Source of the DNA: Paramoeba atlantica
Taxonomy: Eukaryota; Discosea
Assembly: GCA_977017575.1 (NCBI GenBank)
Contig: CDRNVI010000046.1
Location: 150,630-214,629 of the forward strand
Length of the DNA: 64,000 nucleotides
Direction of reading: 5' to 3'
The position numbers and the translations under genes are program-made. Numbering within the stretch: the stretch's first letter is position 1; every line of letters begins with the position of its first letter. Below, piece by piece: positions 39,235 through 48,562 of this stretch. Below the pieces are notes generated by a model. The model ran no database searches and was not told where the DNA came from. It was given only the letters and a program-made list of their open reading frames with translations.

Positions 39235-42200
39235 CTAATAATAATAATAATAATAATATACCACTTAGTTCTTAAAAGTGGTTAGGAATCTTTCTGCCAT
39301 GACTTTGAATGCTACTTTCTTTCTCTTATTCTTTGGACTGACGCAAATGCCTTTTGCAGCATTTATGTCCGCATGCTTCCTTGTCTTTACACCGATGAGC
39401 ACACTCCTTCGATTCATGCCTAACTGCCTCGTTAATATTCTGTGCATTTTCACAAGCAGGTGGAGGGGCAATCTCTTGTATTAGTAGAAAGGATACGATA
39501 CCTTCTGCTGCTTTGTAGGCTACTCTGTCCGCCAAATCGTTTCGTGCATTTTCGCAGTGCGCCCTTACCTTGACGACATGTACATTTGCCGTCTCAAGTA
39601 TACATTGCGCCTTATCACCAATTTTCTTTAATAGATCCGCATTTTCGAGTGTTGTATAACCATCTAGTTGAAAACTGATGCGATGTCGATGCCAAAACTG
39701 CCATACGTGCTCGGAGTCTACATGCACCACGAAGTCTCCTTCTCGTTGATGTCCGATTGTCAAGGCTTGCAGAAAAGCACGTAGTTCTGCTCGTATGGGG
39801 GTTCGATCTTGTTTTGAGAGTTCTTGTTGCTCTATAAATGTACATCTTTCATTCTCAAAGAGCACAACCGATATTCCTGCACAAAGCGCTTCTTTACTTC
39901 CCCTAACAGAACCGTCACAGTATAAATGACGCAGATCTTTCTCTGGCCAGCTTACAGGACCCTCCTCATAGAATTGTAGTGCAGACCATTTTTCTGAAGC
40001 TGATCGCTCAGAACGGAAAATGTTTTCAACTTCTGAACGACATGATTGACTCGAGTGTGACTTGTAGGTCGCTGTAGGTTCTAATCGAGTCCGTAAACGC
40101 TCAACTTTTAATTTCCATTCCTCACGGTTCTTCGCTAAATCAAACATTTCTGCAACATCTATCCCCAAATCTTCTGCTGTAGCCTCGGACAGAGACTTTA
40201 TGCGCGCTTTGTCATTTTCGTTCCAGAGCATGACGTCGGCAAACGAGGAATCGTGTCTCAACAAATGACCGACAAGCTTGGCTCTGTTTACTCGCAGTTG
40301 TGTTGAAAACAGTGATTCTCCGCGATACAATGCAGCTGTAGGCGTTCGTTTCCTTCCATCCCAGAGTGGCATTCCCGTCGCCATACGTCGCATCTTGTTT
40401 ACTTCGATGTCCACCTCCTTCAATTCCTTCTTCGTGGCGACGAGAGATGCAGAACCGTATATTAAAACACTGTTTACCAGCGCGCTGAAAATCCTCAGGC
40501 GAAGCGCAATGCTTAAGCTAGAATTCCAAAGCGGCTTAAGACGATGAAACGCTTTCCAAGATAAAGCAACTCGTTCTTGCAGTGTCAAAGATATTTGCTG
40601 TGAATTCTTCTTGTGTCCAAGATATCGATATTCTACTACTTCTGGTATTGCTCCAAATTTAGTTACAAGCGCACTCTCTTGACAACCTCCTTTAAGTCCT
40701 TTGCCCACTGCCATCCAAGCAGTTTTGGTCACGCCTATGTTTATATGCAAACCAGCCTTTTCCGATTCTGCGCATAGTGCTTCTATCATATCCCTCAGAA
40801 TATTTCGAGATTCTGCAAAAAACGCAATATCGTCGGCGTAATTTAGATCGGTAATGCGAGTTTTCTTCACTCCTCTACTTTTGGTTCCTGTTTTAAAGAG
40901 CGTGAGGCCGAAATCTGGATTCCTTGTAACCCTTTCCAGCACACGATCAATACACATAATGAAAAGGAACGGGGCCAACACGTCACCTTGAAGTACCCCT
41001 GATGTTATCTCAAAATTTTCCGTATTTCCAAACGGGGTTCTAACAAATCCTGTTGGTGACGCGTAAGAAGCCATTATGAGCTTACTTAGTCCAGGCGGGA
41101 CTGAAAAGGCTTTCAGCGCAGCCTCAATAGCTCGGTGCGATACTGACGGGAATGCACTCTTGTAGTCTATATAGCCAATGTACACATTTTGGGGTCCGCG
41201 CAATGCTTTAAGTAGTATCTCGTTAAGTATCGCTTGTGCTCCTACAGCTGATCGTAATGGTCTGAACCCGAATTGAGTATTGCGTAAGCGGGGTTCAATC
41301 TCTGGTTGCAGTCGATTCAGTATCATCCGATTCATAAGCTTGACTACATGATTTATCAAACATATCGCCCTCCAGTTCTTTAGCTCTGAAAGATCGCCCT
41401 TCTTGGGGATAGGGATATGTACAATTTCTTTCCAAATAATAGGCATATGTCCCGTGCGAAAAACTCCATTTATAAGAGCAAGCAGGCAATTGCAGAATTC
41501 ATCGTTTTCAGCCAGAGCACAATACGCTTCAATTGGCATTCCGTCTGATCCAGAAGCCTTTCCTTTTGCCAGTTGGCCCTCAGCTATGGTAAGCTCCTCC
41601 TTGGAAAATAAAAGGTCTGAAATTTGAGCTCCTTCAACCTCCTGAAATTCCACGTCTTCTTCTGTTCTGCTGTATGTGGTCTGAAAATGTTTTTGTACGC
41701 TGCGTAACCTTTCAGCTGTTGAGTTTCCTTCAACGTGCAAATTTCTCCTTTCGTCACCAATGACATCCCTTATCATTCTCCAGGCTCCTCGTGGTTTCTT
41801 CTTAAAGTTTTTCTCCAAACTAACGCATTCCTGGTGTACCATATCCAGTACTTTGCTCTCATGCGAATCCAAAAACTCCTTAAAGGCTCTCTTATTTCGT
41901 GCAATATGATACAATGACTGTAAATTAAGCGGTTCCTCCTCGTTAAGTGGTGTGTCGAAAGAGAGAAAGTCTTTGCCTTTCGGATTCGCCACAAGGCATT
42001 GTTGTGCTGTAGTAATCGTCGATTTGATGGTTTTCCAAAGATCTTCGATTTGCTCTATATTTTCCGCTTTCCTTTCTAAGCCATCAGTAGATTTCAGGAA
42101 TGTTTGTGAAGCAATATCCGTGAACAGTTTCCGAAAATCCGTATTGCGTAAGAGAAACCATGGAACACGGGTTTTAGTTGATCGTTTTACTGTTTTCCAT

Positions 42201-42285
42201 TTTATCTTAATGTTCGCGTCAACAGCGCTATGTCGTGTGTGGACCGGTGCCTTGACGACTCGGTGGCGGCGCACAGCTGACGCAA
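39235..42285 (-). mobile_element. Second APE-RT-RNase H LINE, 5'-truncated
   Basis: The element ends in a (TTA)n tail on the minus strand (39235-39258), like the first APE LINE. The flanking 15-mer TGTGATAATCATAAT lies at 39220-39234 and at 42286-42300, a clear target duplication. A further copy follows at 42306-42320. The element starts within the APE domain, so about 380 N-terminal residues are missing. The host site is the 3' flank of an RLE LINE. Confidence 0.9.
39326..42274 (-). CDS. LINE polyprotein: end of AP endonuclease, RT, RNase H, Cys/His tail
   Basis: The open frame is 982 codons long. Residues 1-25 are the last part of the APE domain (VKAPVHTRHSAV matches VLQPPVPTRHQIV of the first copy). 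The RT has LAKGKASGSDGMPIEAY, FGFRPLRSAVGAQA, GVLQGDVLAPFLF and YADD near residue 479. The RNase H (about 780-920) has D in LYCDGS, E in IRAELRAF, D in HVDSEHV and D in LADRVAY. The C-terminus (958-976) is CAHRCKDKEACGHKCCKRH, a Cys/His cluster not seen in the first copy and resembling the zinc motif at the end of Mer3/HFM1-type helicases. It differs substantially from the 2.2-6.4 kb copy, so it is another family. Confidence 0.9.
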   Translation of the reverse strand: MRRHRVVKAPVHTRHSAVDANIKIKWKTVKRSTKTRVPWFLLRNTDFRKLFTDIASQTFLKSTDGLERKAENIEQIEDLWKTIKSTITTAQQCLVANPKGKDFLSFDTPLNEEEPLNLQSLYHIARNKRAFKEFLDSHESKVLDMVHQECVSLEKNFKKKPRGAWRMIRDVIGDERRNLHVEGNSTAERLRSVQKHFQTTYSRTEEDVEFQEVEGAQISDLLFSKEELTIAEGQLAKGKASGSDGMPIEAYCALAENDEFCNCLLALINGVFRTGHMPIIWKEIVHIPIPKKGDLSELKNWRAICLINHVVKLMNRMILNRLQPEIEPRLRNTQFGFRPLRSAVGAQAILNEILLKALRGPQNVYIGYIDYKSAFPSVSHRAIEAALKAFSVPPGLSKLIMASYASPTGFVRTPFGNTENFEITSGVLQGDVLAPFLFIMCIDRVLERVTRNPDFGLTLFKTGTKSRGVKKTRITDLNYADDIAFFAESRNILRDMIEALCAESEKAGLHINIGVTKTAWMAVGKGLKGGCQESALVTKFGAIPEVVEYRYLGHKKNSQQISLTLQERVALSWKAFHRLKPLWNSSLSIALRLRIFSALVNSVLIYGSASLVATKKELKEVDIEVNKMRRMATGMPLWDGRKRTPTAALYRGESLFSTQLRVNRAKLVGHLLRHDSSFADVMLWNENDKARIKSLSEATAEDLGIDVAEMFDLAKNREEWKLKVERLRTRLEPTATYKSHSSQSCRSEVENIFRSERSASEKWSALQFYEEGPVSWPEKDLRHLYCDGSVRGSKEALCAGISVVLFENERCTFIEQQELSKQDRTPIRAELRAFLQALTIGHQREGDFVVHVDSEHVWQFWHRHRISFQLDGYTTLENADLLKKIGDKAQCILETANVHVVKVRAHCENARNDLADRVAYKAAEGIVSFLLIQEIAPPPACENAQNINEAVRHESKECAHRCKDKEACGHKCCKRHLRQSKE

Positions 42286-42320
42286 TGTGATAATCATAAT
42301 CGCAGTGTGATAATCATAAT

Positions 42321-42361
42321 CTATTAATGTCCTTTATTAAGACCTTCACCTTTATTAAGAC
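42321..42361 (-). repeat. Two degenerate 18-bp-type repeats
   Basis: The sequence CCTTTATTAAGACCTTCACCTTTATTAAGACCTTTA resembles the reverse complement of the 18-bp array unit (GACCTTTCCTTATTGTAA), with changes. It is a remnant of the same repeat away from the main array, adjoining a DIRS-type end. Confidence 0.5.
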
Positions 42362-42365
42362 CTTT

Positions 42366-42463
42366 AGGTAATACAATAGAAGTCTACGCATGGAAATTTA
42401 ACCGAGGGGCTAATATCGGGTCAAATGCCCCGGAAGGGGGTTATAATTTTCACAAAAAAAAAA
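42366..42463 (-). mobile_element. DIRS/PAT-like terminal fragment (fossil)
   Basis: It begins AGAAGTCTACGCATGGAAATTTAACC, the reverse complement of the relic at 1503-1547. It continues into the hairpin GCCCCGGAAGGGGG typical of A repeats. Its outer end lies against degenerate 18-bp repeats, as for the whole element at 10.7-15.7 kb. Its coding part is absent. Confidence 0.55.
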
Positions 42464-42474
42464 AAAAAAATTCT

Positions 42475-42696
42475 AGCGTAAGTGGGTTTTCCGTGCTCAT
42501 CAACAAACCTTCAAAATGAAGAGTGTCTCGTCCTGCTTTCAACGAGCACATGATCTTTTTGCATGCGCATGCCACACTCAGTGCCTTTTTCACCTTTCCA
42601 GTGTCGTTTGCTTCGGAGCGCGGGCGAAAGCGAGGGTCCTCCGACGATGTGACATTTGAAAGGATCATAAAAGGAATAAAAATCAACAAGGTACAG
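42475..42696 (-). mobile_element. Short RLE LINE derivative: 5' end joined to linker fragment
   Basis: On the minus strand it starts CTGTACCTTGTTG at 42696, then an ATG with MILSNVTSSEDPRFRPRSEA. After about 180 bp it passes into the linker sequence also seen at 38.2 kb (TTGATGAGCACGGAAAACCC) and ends at a homopolymer. It is a heavily deleted LINE that kept its 5' end. Confidence 0.65.
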
Positions 42697-42699
42697 AAA

Positions 42700-43727
42700 G
42701 TTAGCAATGTTGCAACGATGCACGATTCCACGACAGGATTACTTTTTGCGCGTCCACAAACCAGCAGCTACACTCGTTAGCAATGTTGCAACGATGCACG
42801 ATTCCACGACAGGATTACTTTTTGCGCGTCCACAAACCAGCAGCTACACTGAAAATTGCGGAATGCTTCGATGCTGAAATATCAAGAATTATCTCACACT
42901 GGTTTCTCGCCACAGGTGACTCACTCCGCCTCGCAACTCTACCGCAAAAAATGGGAGGTCTTGGTCTCACTCAGTCCACCTTAAAGCAACGGTACTTTTT
43001 TGAAGCAGCCAGACGATCTATTGATGAGCACAAAATATCCACTAAAGCTCCGGTAGGTCAACAAGCTGTTGAGAAAGTTAGTGGCGTTACTTTGAATCCG
43101 ATGAAAATAAAAACTAAGGCCTCTAAAGCAATTCGCGAAGAGCAAACAAAAGTGCTGTCAGAAATCAAAGCAAACAAGCGATTAAGTGAAGTCATTAGCA
43201 GAACAAAGGACTCGAATTCACACTTGGTCTCCACTAATGATTACATCAATCCCTATCTTTTCCGATATTCCATAATGATGCGATTGGGGATATCACTCCC
43301 GAAAGCCTCAGGGATTTGCCATTGTCCGGGATGCGGGTCACAGCAAGAAGGAAACGGCCTTCTTCATCATGTTGCGGGCTGCGCACAATGTTCAGGTATG
43401 AACACCACGAAGAAACACACACACCTGATCCGTTTGCTTTCAGATTTATGCACCAAGGCTGGGCTCCCTCACGTGGTCGAACCTCGAGTACATGCTTCAT
43501 TCTATTGCACAAAGTGCAAGACAAGTATTTCTGCAGATGCAGCTGAACGACATGCGTGTAGAGCGCGTCGGATACGTTCTGGTCCTGACTTGGGAATAAT
43601 GTGGCCTCACCAGGGAGAGATATTGTATGACGTAACTGTTGTACATACTTGTACGGTGTCAAATGCAAAGTTCACCCCTGAACAACTAATGGAAAACGCA
43701 CTGGCCAGGAAAAATAAAAAGTATGTA
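42700..43727 (+). pseudogene. RLE LINE, thumb to endonuclease, first piece of an interrupted copy
   Basis: A 75-bp segment (42700-42774) is repeated in tandem at 42776-42850. The open frame from 42783 covers LQRCTIPRQDYF, LPQKMGGLGLTQSTL, SIDEH, SNDYINPYLFRYSIMMRLGI (thumb and linker), the zinc region CPGCGSQQEGNGLLHHVAGC and the endonuclease (CTKCKTSISADAAERHAC, RSGPDLGIMW, YDVTVVHTC). It continues to KNKKYV at 43727, where a whole PAT element is inserted. The protein resumes at 48510 and again at 49350. Confidence 0.87.
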
Positions 43728-44188
43728 GAATTGCACTTCCGGAAGAAAAACATACAGTCAATCAGATATAGTAAGCGTATGTAAACTGTAATGTTTAATC
43801 TGTAGAACTACAGAGCTACCGAAATATAACATCCATCATGGACAACAGAGTAAAAGACATTATCTTCACCAGTACTGTAATATCAACTTCGCGAAGTAAG
43901 TATCAAATCTATTTTATATACCTCATGAACTTTTTCCTGGAGAGAACTCCCTTCCCTCCCTTTCTCGAACTGGTGTCCACGCGGGGAGTGGTTTGGGGGT
44001 TGGTGGGTGGGGCAAAAAGTTTCAAAGGATAAAAACGCGCTCTATTACCAGTTCACTGTATAATGCTTTGTGTCACTATATAAACTAGTTTATGAATAAC
44101 AAACGTACAATGCCCGTCGGCCAACTAACGTAAATATAATTCTCAGAAATCAAAATTTCCATTGTACAATTCTTTTCGTAAACTTTTA
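43728..44188 (-). repeat. B1-linker-A1 block of the second PAT element
   Basis: B1 is 260 bp, the linker 26 bp and A1 175 bp. The linker reads GTGGTTTGGGGGTTGGTGGG and on. It is close to the linker at 10948-10971 although the A and B repeats differ between the two elements. This suggests selection for the G-rich sequence. Confidence 0.9.
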
Positions 44189-44448
44189 GAATTGCACTTC
44201 CGGAAGAAAAACATATAGTCAATCAGATATAGTAAGCGTATGTAAACTGTAATGTTTAATCTGTAGAACTACAGAGCTACCGAAATATAACATCCATCAT
44301 GGACAACAGAGTAAAAGACATTATCTTCACCAGTACTGTAATATCAACTTCGCGAAGTAAGTATCAAATCTATTTTATATACCTCATGAACTTTTTCCTG
44401 GAGAGAACTCCCTTCCCTCCCTTTCTCGAACGGGTGTCCACGCGGGGA
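44189..44448 (-). repeat. B2 repeat of the second PAT element
   Basis: This 260-bp copy of 43728-43987 has about two differences. It starts GAATTGCACTTCC and ends GTCCACGCGGGGA. The inner flank reads CCACCCTTTCGCC, as after B2 of the first element. Confidence 0.9.
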
Positions 44449-44463
44449 CCACCCTTTCGCCAG

Positions 44464-47346
44464 TCAATCTTTCACCCCTTTCGCCACATTGTCGCAATCC
44501 CATCCTCCTCGGCTTATTGGATCCGCAGGGTTCAGTTTTGACGGAATGTAATGCGGCTGTACTATTATACCCTGTCTCTTTAAAAACTTAAGTAAACCTA
44601 TCAATTCGATATTTATTCCATCCGATTTGGTCGATTTTTTGCATATGGAAGCTAAGCATGATGTATTATCAATAAATAGGTCTACGCAGGTACCTCGTTG
44701 AAAATGGTGCGACAATTTCTCGAACGCGAGACGAAAGGCCCTCGTCTCCGCTCGATTGACTTCATAATCGAAATCATCTTCCCAGCGACCTCCCACACAT
44801 ATCACGGAACCGTGGTCCAAATATATTATTCCTCCCCAACCTTTTGACGAAGCGTCCGTATACAAAACGTGGCTATGTGGTACAGTGTCGGGATGAGGCG
44901 GCGGCGCCACGAATATGTTTGAAATCAACTTTTTCTTCCATCGCGTCAAGTCCATGGTTACATTGGGGGGAAGATGAACCTTCACATCCAATAATGTCGG
45001 ATCATTGTTTAACGCATTTATACGGCGCCGCACTAATTTTAAGGTGAAGTGGTAATTGGCAACGGGTTCTCCCAGTACTGCTGATGCATGGACTAATCTA
45101 CCCACAGCTGATTCTAGTTTTCCGTACGTTGCATTCCGAAAAGTATCGCCTTGCATCTTTTTCACGATCCTCGGTCCCATTCTTACCTTACCTTCGGTAT
45201 GGCTGTATTCCACGCCATTAAAAACATACTGCTTCATGGGCTCCTTTTCTTTATCCTTAAACGTGGCGTTAACTTTCTCCGCGCGAGTATCCACAAATTC
45301 CGTATACTGCTGAACTTGGTCTAGTGAACCTGCACTTCTCAATCCATCCACATATACATCGACCTTAAACTGTTCTGTATACGCCGTCTCGGCTCTGCAA
45401 TACTCCGGATCTCCTGCGATTGTGGATGTAATGGTGTGCATCAGTTCCGGGGCGCACCGGTGCCCCATTGGCATCACACTAAGTTCAAACAACTCACCGT
45501 TTACTGCGCGAAATCGAAATTTTGTTCTACTTGCTACCGGAATCGGTACTTGATAAAATCCACATGTCAGGTCACGCTTCACACCAAAAGCTTCCTGCGC
45601 TCGATGGAGATAATAAGCCGCGTGTTTTAACGGGACGTGCGGCATGTACTCGTTCTTAATTCGCTCATTATCCTCCTTCGTCCAGGCTATGAAGCGCCGC
45701 CTCTCCGTTTCCCCTTTATCGTCCGCAGGCTCAACTACTGTGAACGGTATCACCCATTGATTGGATGGTCTTTTGTTCTCCTCCTCAGGGGAAACACGCG
45801 AAACAATACGTGCGTCTAGCAAATGACTAATATCTTCCATGTTCAATCGTGGATTTACCTTTGGCTCACTATCGGGTTTCTTCCTCCGATCCAACAAAGT
45901 ATTCAACGTTTCTCTAAACCGGTTTCTTGTACTTCCATTCATCATGTTCTCAATTTCATTGACATCCATTTTGGGAATTTTCTTTACGTGCAGTGGTAGC
46001 TTTAAATCTTCCTCCGTGGCCAATCTGGTACGTACAATCGTGTATCGATGCTTTTCCTGCGGCATGTCCCGCAAATATTCTCGAAATAACTCCTTCATTG
46101 CTAAAGCGTCCTCAGTTTGGCTGTCGCCTTCCCCGTTCCTAGAGCTAGCGCGGTGGTAACTGGGTTTGAATTGTAACGCAACAGGGACTCGATCTGCTGG
46201 TGCTTCGCTAATTTTTTCACATCTTCGATTCCCACTGTCCCCTTGACAACTTCCTGGAATAATTGCGTTACCGCTCCTCTCTTGGCGGAATGTGTGCCGA
46301 AACCCTCTCCCAGAACCCTCTTTATGTTCCTGTCCATCTCTCTCACATTTGTCCGGCACATTCGATCCCATGACCTGAGCGTACGTACGTATTGAGCCAA
46401 TTCGATTGTGCCCTGGCCCTGGATGACTGTGTACATCGATTCGCGCCACGGGTTGCACCTTGTAGCCTTTGTCCCCCTTCCCCAAGCAATTACAACCTTT
46501 TGCGGTGATATTTCCACGAATTTGTCCTTGGTCAAATTGGCGGTTTCGGACCAACGGGATGCTGCCTTCCAGCACATCAGCAATGTTTGACTTTCGGATT
46601 GGGTGCACCTTCTTCGTATCTTGTTCAGTAGGAATGGTGTCAACGGCTGCATCTGATGTACTGGCTCCTCTGCTCCTTGTGCCTGAAGAGCTTTGCAAAA
46701 GAATTTTATTGGGACAGTATTTAATCCGATCAGGTTGAATAAGGTCATTAGCGCCCTTCCGTAGGACACCTTGGTTTGTATTGACACTGGCAGAAGTTGC
46801 ACGAACGTCACTGCGTGAAGGGGTGTCTGTCTTATATGATTCCCGGTGCAATATACCAGGAACCTTTCCCACAACCTTGCTCGTGTCTCCCACGTCGACG
46901 AGCTCCACATTCCGGACATCGCGTCCAATGCCACGCGTACCTCGGGAGTAATCCTGCTTACCCCCATCAACAGACTCAAAAGATTTTTCCGAGCCACACT
47001 CCTGCATTCCAGGCTCAATGTTCCCTGGTACAAATTTCCACAAGCAATTGATCTTCCATTCGAGTCTTTCACATTTTTTACACCCCCTTGTATCACTCGC
47101 GTTCTCTTCGCTACACTCTCCCTTTGATCCCCTGGATGTATCCTCTTGTATTTGACTGCTTTGCTTCTGCCGCGTTTGGCGGGTATTATATGCGAGATGT
47201 TCGTTCCTGGATCTATACGCGTGTATGTGACTCGAGGAACACTGGCGATTAATGGACGGGCGTTTCATAACGACTTTCCGCCCTGGGGGGCGTTGCCAGC
47301 CGTCCGCTGACGAAAATCCGGCGGTGATGTGCGTTTGTATGGGCAA
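44464..47346 (-). CDS. PAT-like reverse transcriptase / RNase H frame
   Basis: This is a 960-codon frame. The first half (to about residue 430) overlaps the recombinase and has no recognised domain apart from low-complexity polar sequence. The RT follows with CGFYQVPIPVASRTKFRFR, MPMGHRCAPELMHTITSTIAG and VDVYVDGLRSAG. The RNase H has VLYTDASSKGWGGIIYLD, a conserved NRAETRAFRLAFEK stretch and DLFIDNTSCLAS. It ends near B2. It is clearly related to 11595-14417 but a different family. The start overlaps the Gag end. Confidence 0.85.
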   Translation of the reverse strand: MPIQTHITAGFSSADGWQRPPGRKVVMKRPSINRQCSSSHIHAYRSRNEHLAYNTRQTRQKQSSQIQEDTSRGSKGECSEENASDTRGCKKCERLEWKINCLWKFVPGNIEPGMQECGSEKSFESVDGGKQDYSRGTRGIGRDVRNVELVDVGDTSKVVGKVPGILHRESYKTDTPSRSDVRATSASVNTNQGVLRKGANDLIQPDRIKYCPNKILLQSSSGTRSRGASTSDAAVDTIPTEQDTKKVHPIRKSNIADVLEGSIPLVRNRQFDQGQIRGNITAKGCNCLGKGDKGYKVQPVARIDVHSHPGPGHNRIGSIRTYAQVMGSNVPDKCERDGQEHKEGSGRGFRHTFRQERSGNAIIPGSCQGDSGNRRCEKISEAPADRVPVALQFKPSYHRASSRNGEGDSQTEDALAMKELFREYLRDMPQEKHRYTIVRTRLATEEDLKLPLHVKKIPKMDVNEIENMMNGSTRNRFRETLNTLLDRRKKPDSEPKVNPRLNMEDISHLLDARIVSRVSPEEENKRPSNQWVIPFTVVEPADDKGETERRRFIAWTKEDNERIKNEYMPHVPLKHAAYYLHRAQEAFGVKRDLTCGFYQVPIPVASRTKFRFRAVNGELFELSVMPMGHRCAPELMHTITSTIAGDPEYCRAETAYTEQFKVDVYVDGLRSAGSLDQVQQYTEFVDTRAEKVNATFKDKEKEPMKQYVFNGVEYSHTEGKVRMGPRIVKKMQGDTFRNATYGKLESAVGRLVHASAVLGEPVANYHFTLKLVRRRINALNNDPTLLDVKVHLPPNVTMDLTRWKKKLISNIFVAPPPHPDTVPHSHVLYTDASSKGWGGIIYLDHGSVICVGGRWEDDFDYEVNRAETRAFRLAFEKLSHHFQRGTCVDLFIDNTSCLASICKKSTKSDGINIELIGLLKFLKRQGIIVQPHYIPSKLNPADPISRGGWDCDNVAKGVKD
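46101..47096 (-). CDS. PAT-like tyrosine recombinase frame
   Basis: This 331-codon frame is wholly nested within the RT frame in another register. The recombinase boxes are CWKAASRWSETANLT, GTHSAKRGAVTQLF, KHQ and the tyrosine box LLRYNSNP, spaced as in the element at 13.2-14.3 kb. The enzyme would join circular cDNA to the target without duplication, in keeping with the flanks of this element. Confidence 0.9.
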   Translation of the reverse strand: MIQGGVKNVKDSNGRSIACGNLYQGTLSLECRSVARKNLLSLLMGVSRITPEVRVALDAMSGMWSSSTWETRARLWERFLVYCTGNHIRQTPLHAVTFVQLLPVSIQTKVSYGRALMTLFNLIGLNTVPIKFFCKALQAQGAEEPVHQMQPLTPFLLNKIRRRCTQSESQTLLMCWKAASRWSETANLTKDKFVEISPQKVVIAWGRGTKATRCNPWRESMYTVIQGQGTIELAQYVRTLRSWDRMCRTNVREMDRNIKRVLGEGFGTHSAKRGAVTQLFQEVVKGTVGIEDVKKLAKHQQIESLLRYNSNPVTTALALGTGKATAKLRTL

Positions 47347-48332
47347 TCTTTAATCAAATGGTCTGGTGATCTGCAATTGTAACATTGCGCGCGATAAGTT
47401 CCGTACGAGGGGCGAAACGATTGTGAATATTGACCTGTTGATCCTCCTCCGAAATATGTCCCTGTTCGTCGTAGCGCAGAGAAAGAAGTGTACCGACTAC
47501 GTTGCTTTTCACGCTCACTCAACTGATCTGTTACATGCTGATAGAATTTGTCGTGCGCCCGATCATCTTTGTCCATTTTTCGGTGAACCGCCTCCACGTC
47601 TACCTTGCAAGCACGCCAGTAAGCATCACGTAGACTTTGGATTATCGCTTTCCCCAACTCCAAAAACGGACCTTCATTCCAGCCCGGAGTTTGGCGTGCC
47701 AACAATATCCACTTTCCCAGCAACTGATCGAAATTCCGCTCCTGTTGCATCTGAAATGATTTGTCCTGATAATATTGATTCAATCTCAAACCATACTCGG
47801 GAGCTTCCTTTAATTCTCGAAAAAGGTCCTTAATTCGAAAGCCGTCGTCGTTGCGTTGATCTATATGCCCCGGCCAAGTCACAGGTTCATACGGATCAAT
47901 CTTGTAGGTCGCTACAGATCCAAAGGGCTGCACGTTAATAGGCAGGGGCCGTCCGCCTTCCAACGCACACTCTTGTCCTTCGCTCGAGTGTCCCAGTCCG
48001 TCTTCTAGATCAATGCGATAGTAATTTAACTCTTTGTGGGGAAATGGATACTCTCGATCTGGCTCCTCTTCCCATACCGCCCACATTTCCATCCCGACTC
48101 GACGTACTTTCCCGTGGGATATTTGTTTCGCCGAAGTCGCCGCGTTCTTCCGATTCCATGCCGCCTTAATGTGCAACGAAGGATTCTGATCGCGGGAAAG
48201 AAGCAGTTGCTCACAAACTCTCGTCTTCACCACGGCCAACTCTTCTCTACTCATGGGGTTGTCTGGTACCACTGAAGGTTCACGGGACACGCTTCTCCGT
48301 GCCTCTATGGAGCTACGCGGCGACGGAGGCAT
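47265..48332 (-). CDS. PAT-like Gag protein with zinc knuckle
   Basis: The 355-codon frame starts 2 bp inside the inner edge of A2. It contains EMWAVWEEEPDREYPFPHKE, EAPEYGLRLNQYYQDKSF, LLARQTPGWNEGPFLELGKA and a zinc knuckle CYNCRSPDHLIKDCP near the C-terminus. It matches the Gag at 14.3-15.5 kb in order. Its last 80 bp overlap the RT frame. Confidence 0.87.
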   Translation of the reverse strand: MPPSPRSSIEARRSVSREPSVVPDNPMSREELAVVKTRVCEQLLLSRDQNPSLHIKAAWNRKNAATSAKQISHGKVRRVGMEMWAVWEEEPDREYPFPHKELNYYRIDLEDGLGHSSEGQECALEGGRPLPINVQPFGSVATYKIDPYEPVTWPGHIDQRNDDGFRIKDLFRELKEAPEYGLRLNQYYQDKSFQMQQERNFDQLLGKWILLARQTPGWNEGPFLELGKAIIQSLRDAYWRACKVDVEAVHRKMDKDDRAHDKFYQHVTDQLSEREKQRSRYTSFSALRRTGTYFGGGSTGQYSQSFRPSYGTYRAQCYNCRSPDHLIKDCPYKRTSPPDFRQRTAGNAPQGGKSL

Positions 48333-48334
48333 AA

Positions 48335-48509
48335 AAAAAGTTTCAAAGGATAAAAACGCGCTCTATTACCAGTTCACTGTATAATGCTTTGTGTCACTAT
48401 ATAAACTAGTTTATGAATAACAAACGTACAATGCCCGTCGGCCAACTAACGTAAATATAATTCTCAGAAATCAAAATTTCCATTGTACAATTCTTTTCGT
48501 AAACTTTTA
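48335..48509 (-). repeat. A2 repeat, 5' end of the second PAT element
   Basis: This 175-bp copy of 44014-44188 has no visible difference. It ends TTCGTAAACTTTTA. A relic of the same end lies at 61600-61648. The host LINE resumes at 48510. Confidence 0.9.
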
Positions 48510-48562
48510 GAACAGAATGGTTTGGAACCAGAGGCGTTCAAATGCTTAGCGGTGACTGATTG
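48510..48562 (+). pseudogene. Second piece of the interrupted RLE LINE
   Basis: The sequence reads (E)QNGLEPEAFKCLAVTDC in the frame of the LINE left at 43727; compare TEKGVDSEAFRCIAASDC in the copy at 36.95 kb. It ends at the duplicated GGTGACTGATTG (48551-48562), where a retroposon has entered. Confidence 0.85.

Larger units (their letters stand above)
43728..48509 (-). mobile_element. DIRS/PAT-like retroelement with split direct repeats, looks whole
   Basis: In plus coordinates the order is B1 (43728-43987), G-rich linker (43988-44013), A1 (44014-44188), B2 (44189-44448), coding region, A2 (48335-48509). The A copies look identical, and the B copies differ at about two positions, so it is young. 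Three minus-strand frames are open: Gag-like, recombinase and RT/RNase H. The flanks are two halves of one RLE LINE. The site reads GTATGTA on the left and GAACAGAATGG on the right with no duplication, so the host LINE coding is continuous across it. Confidence 0.93.
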
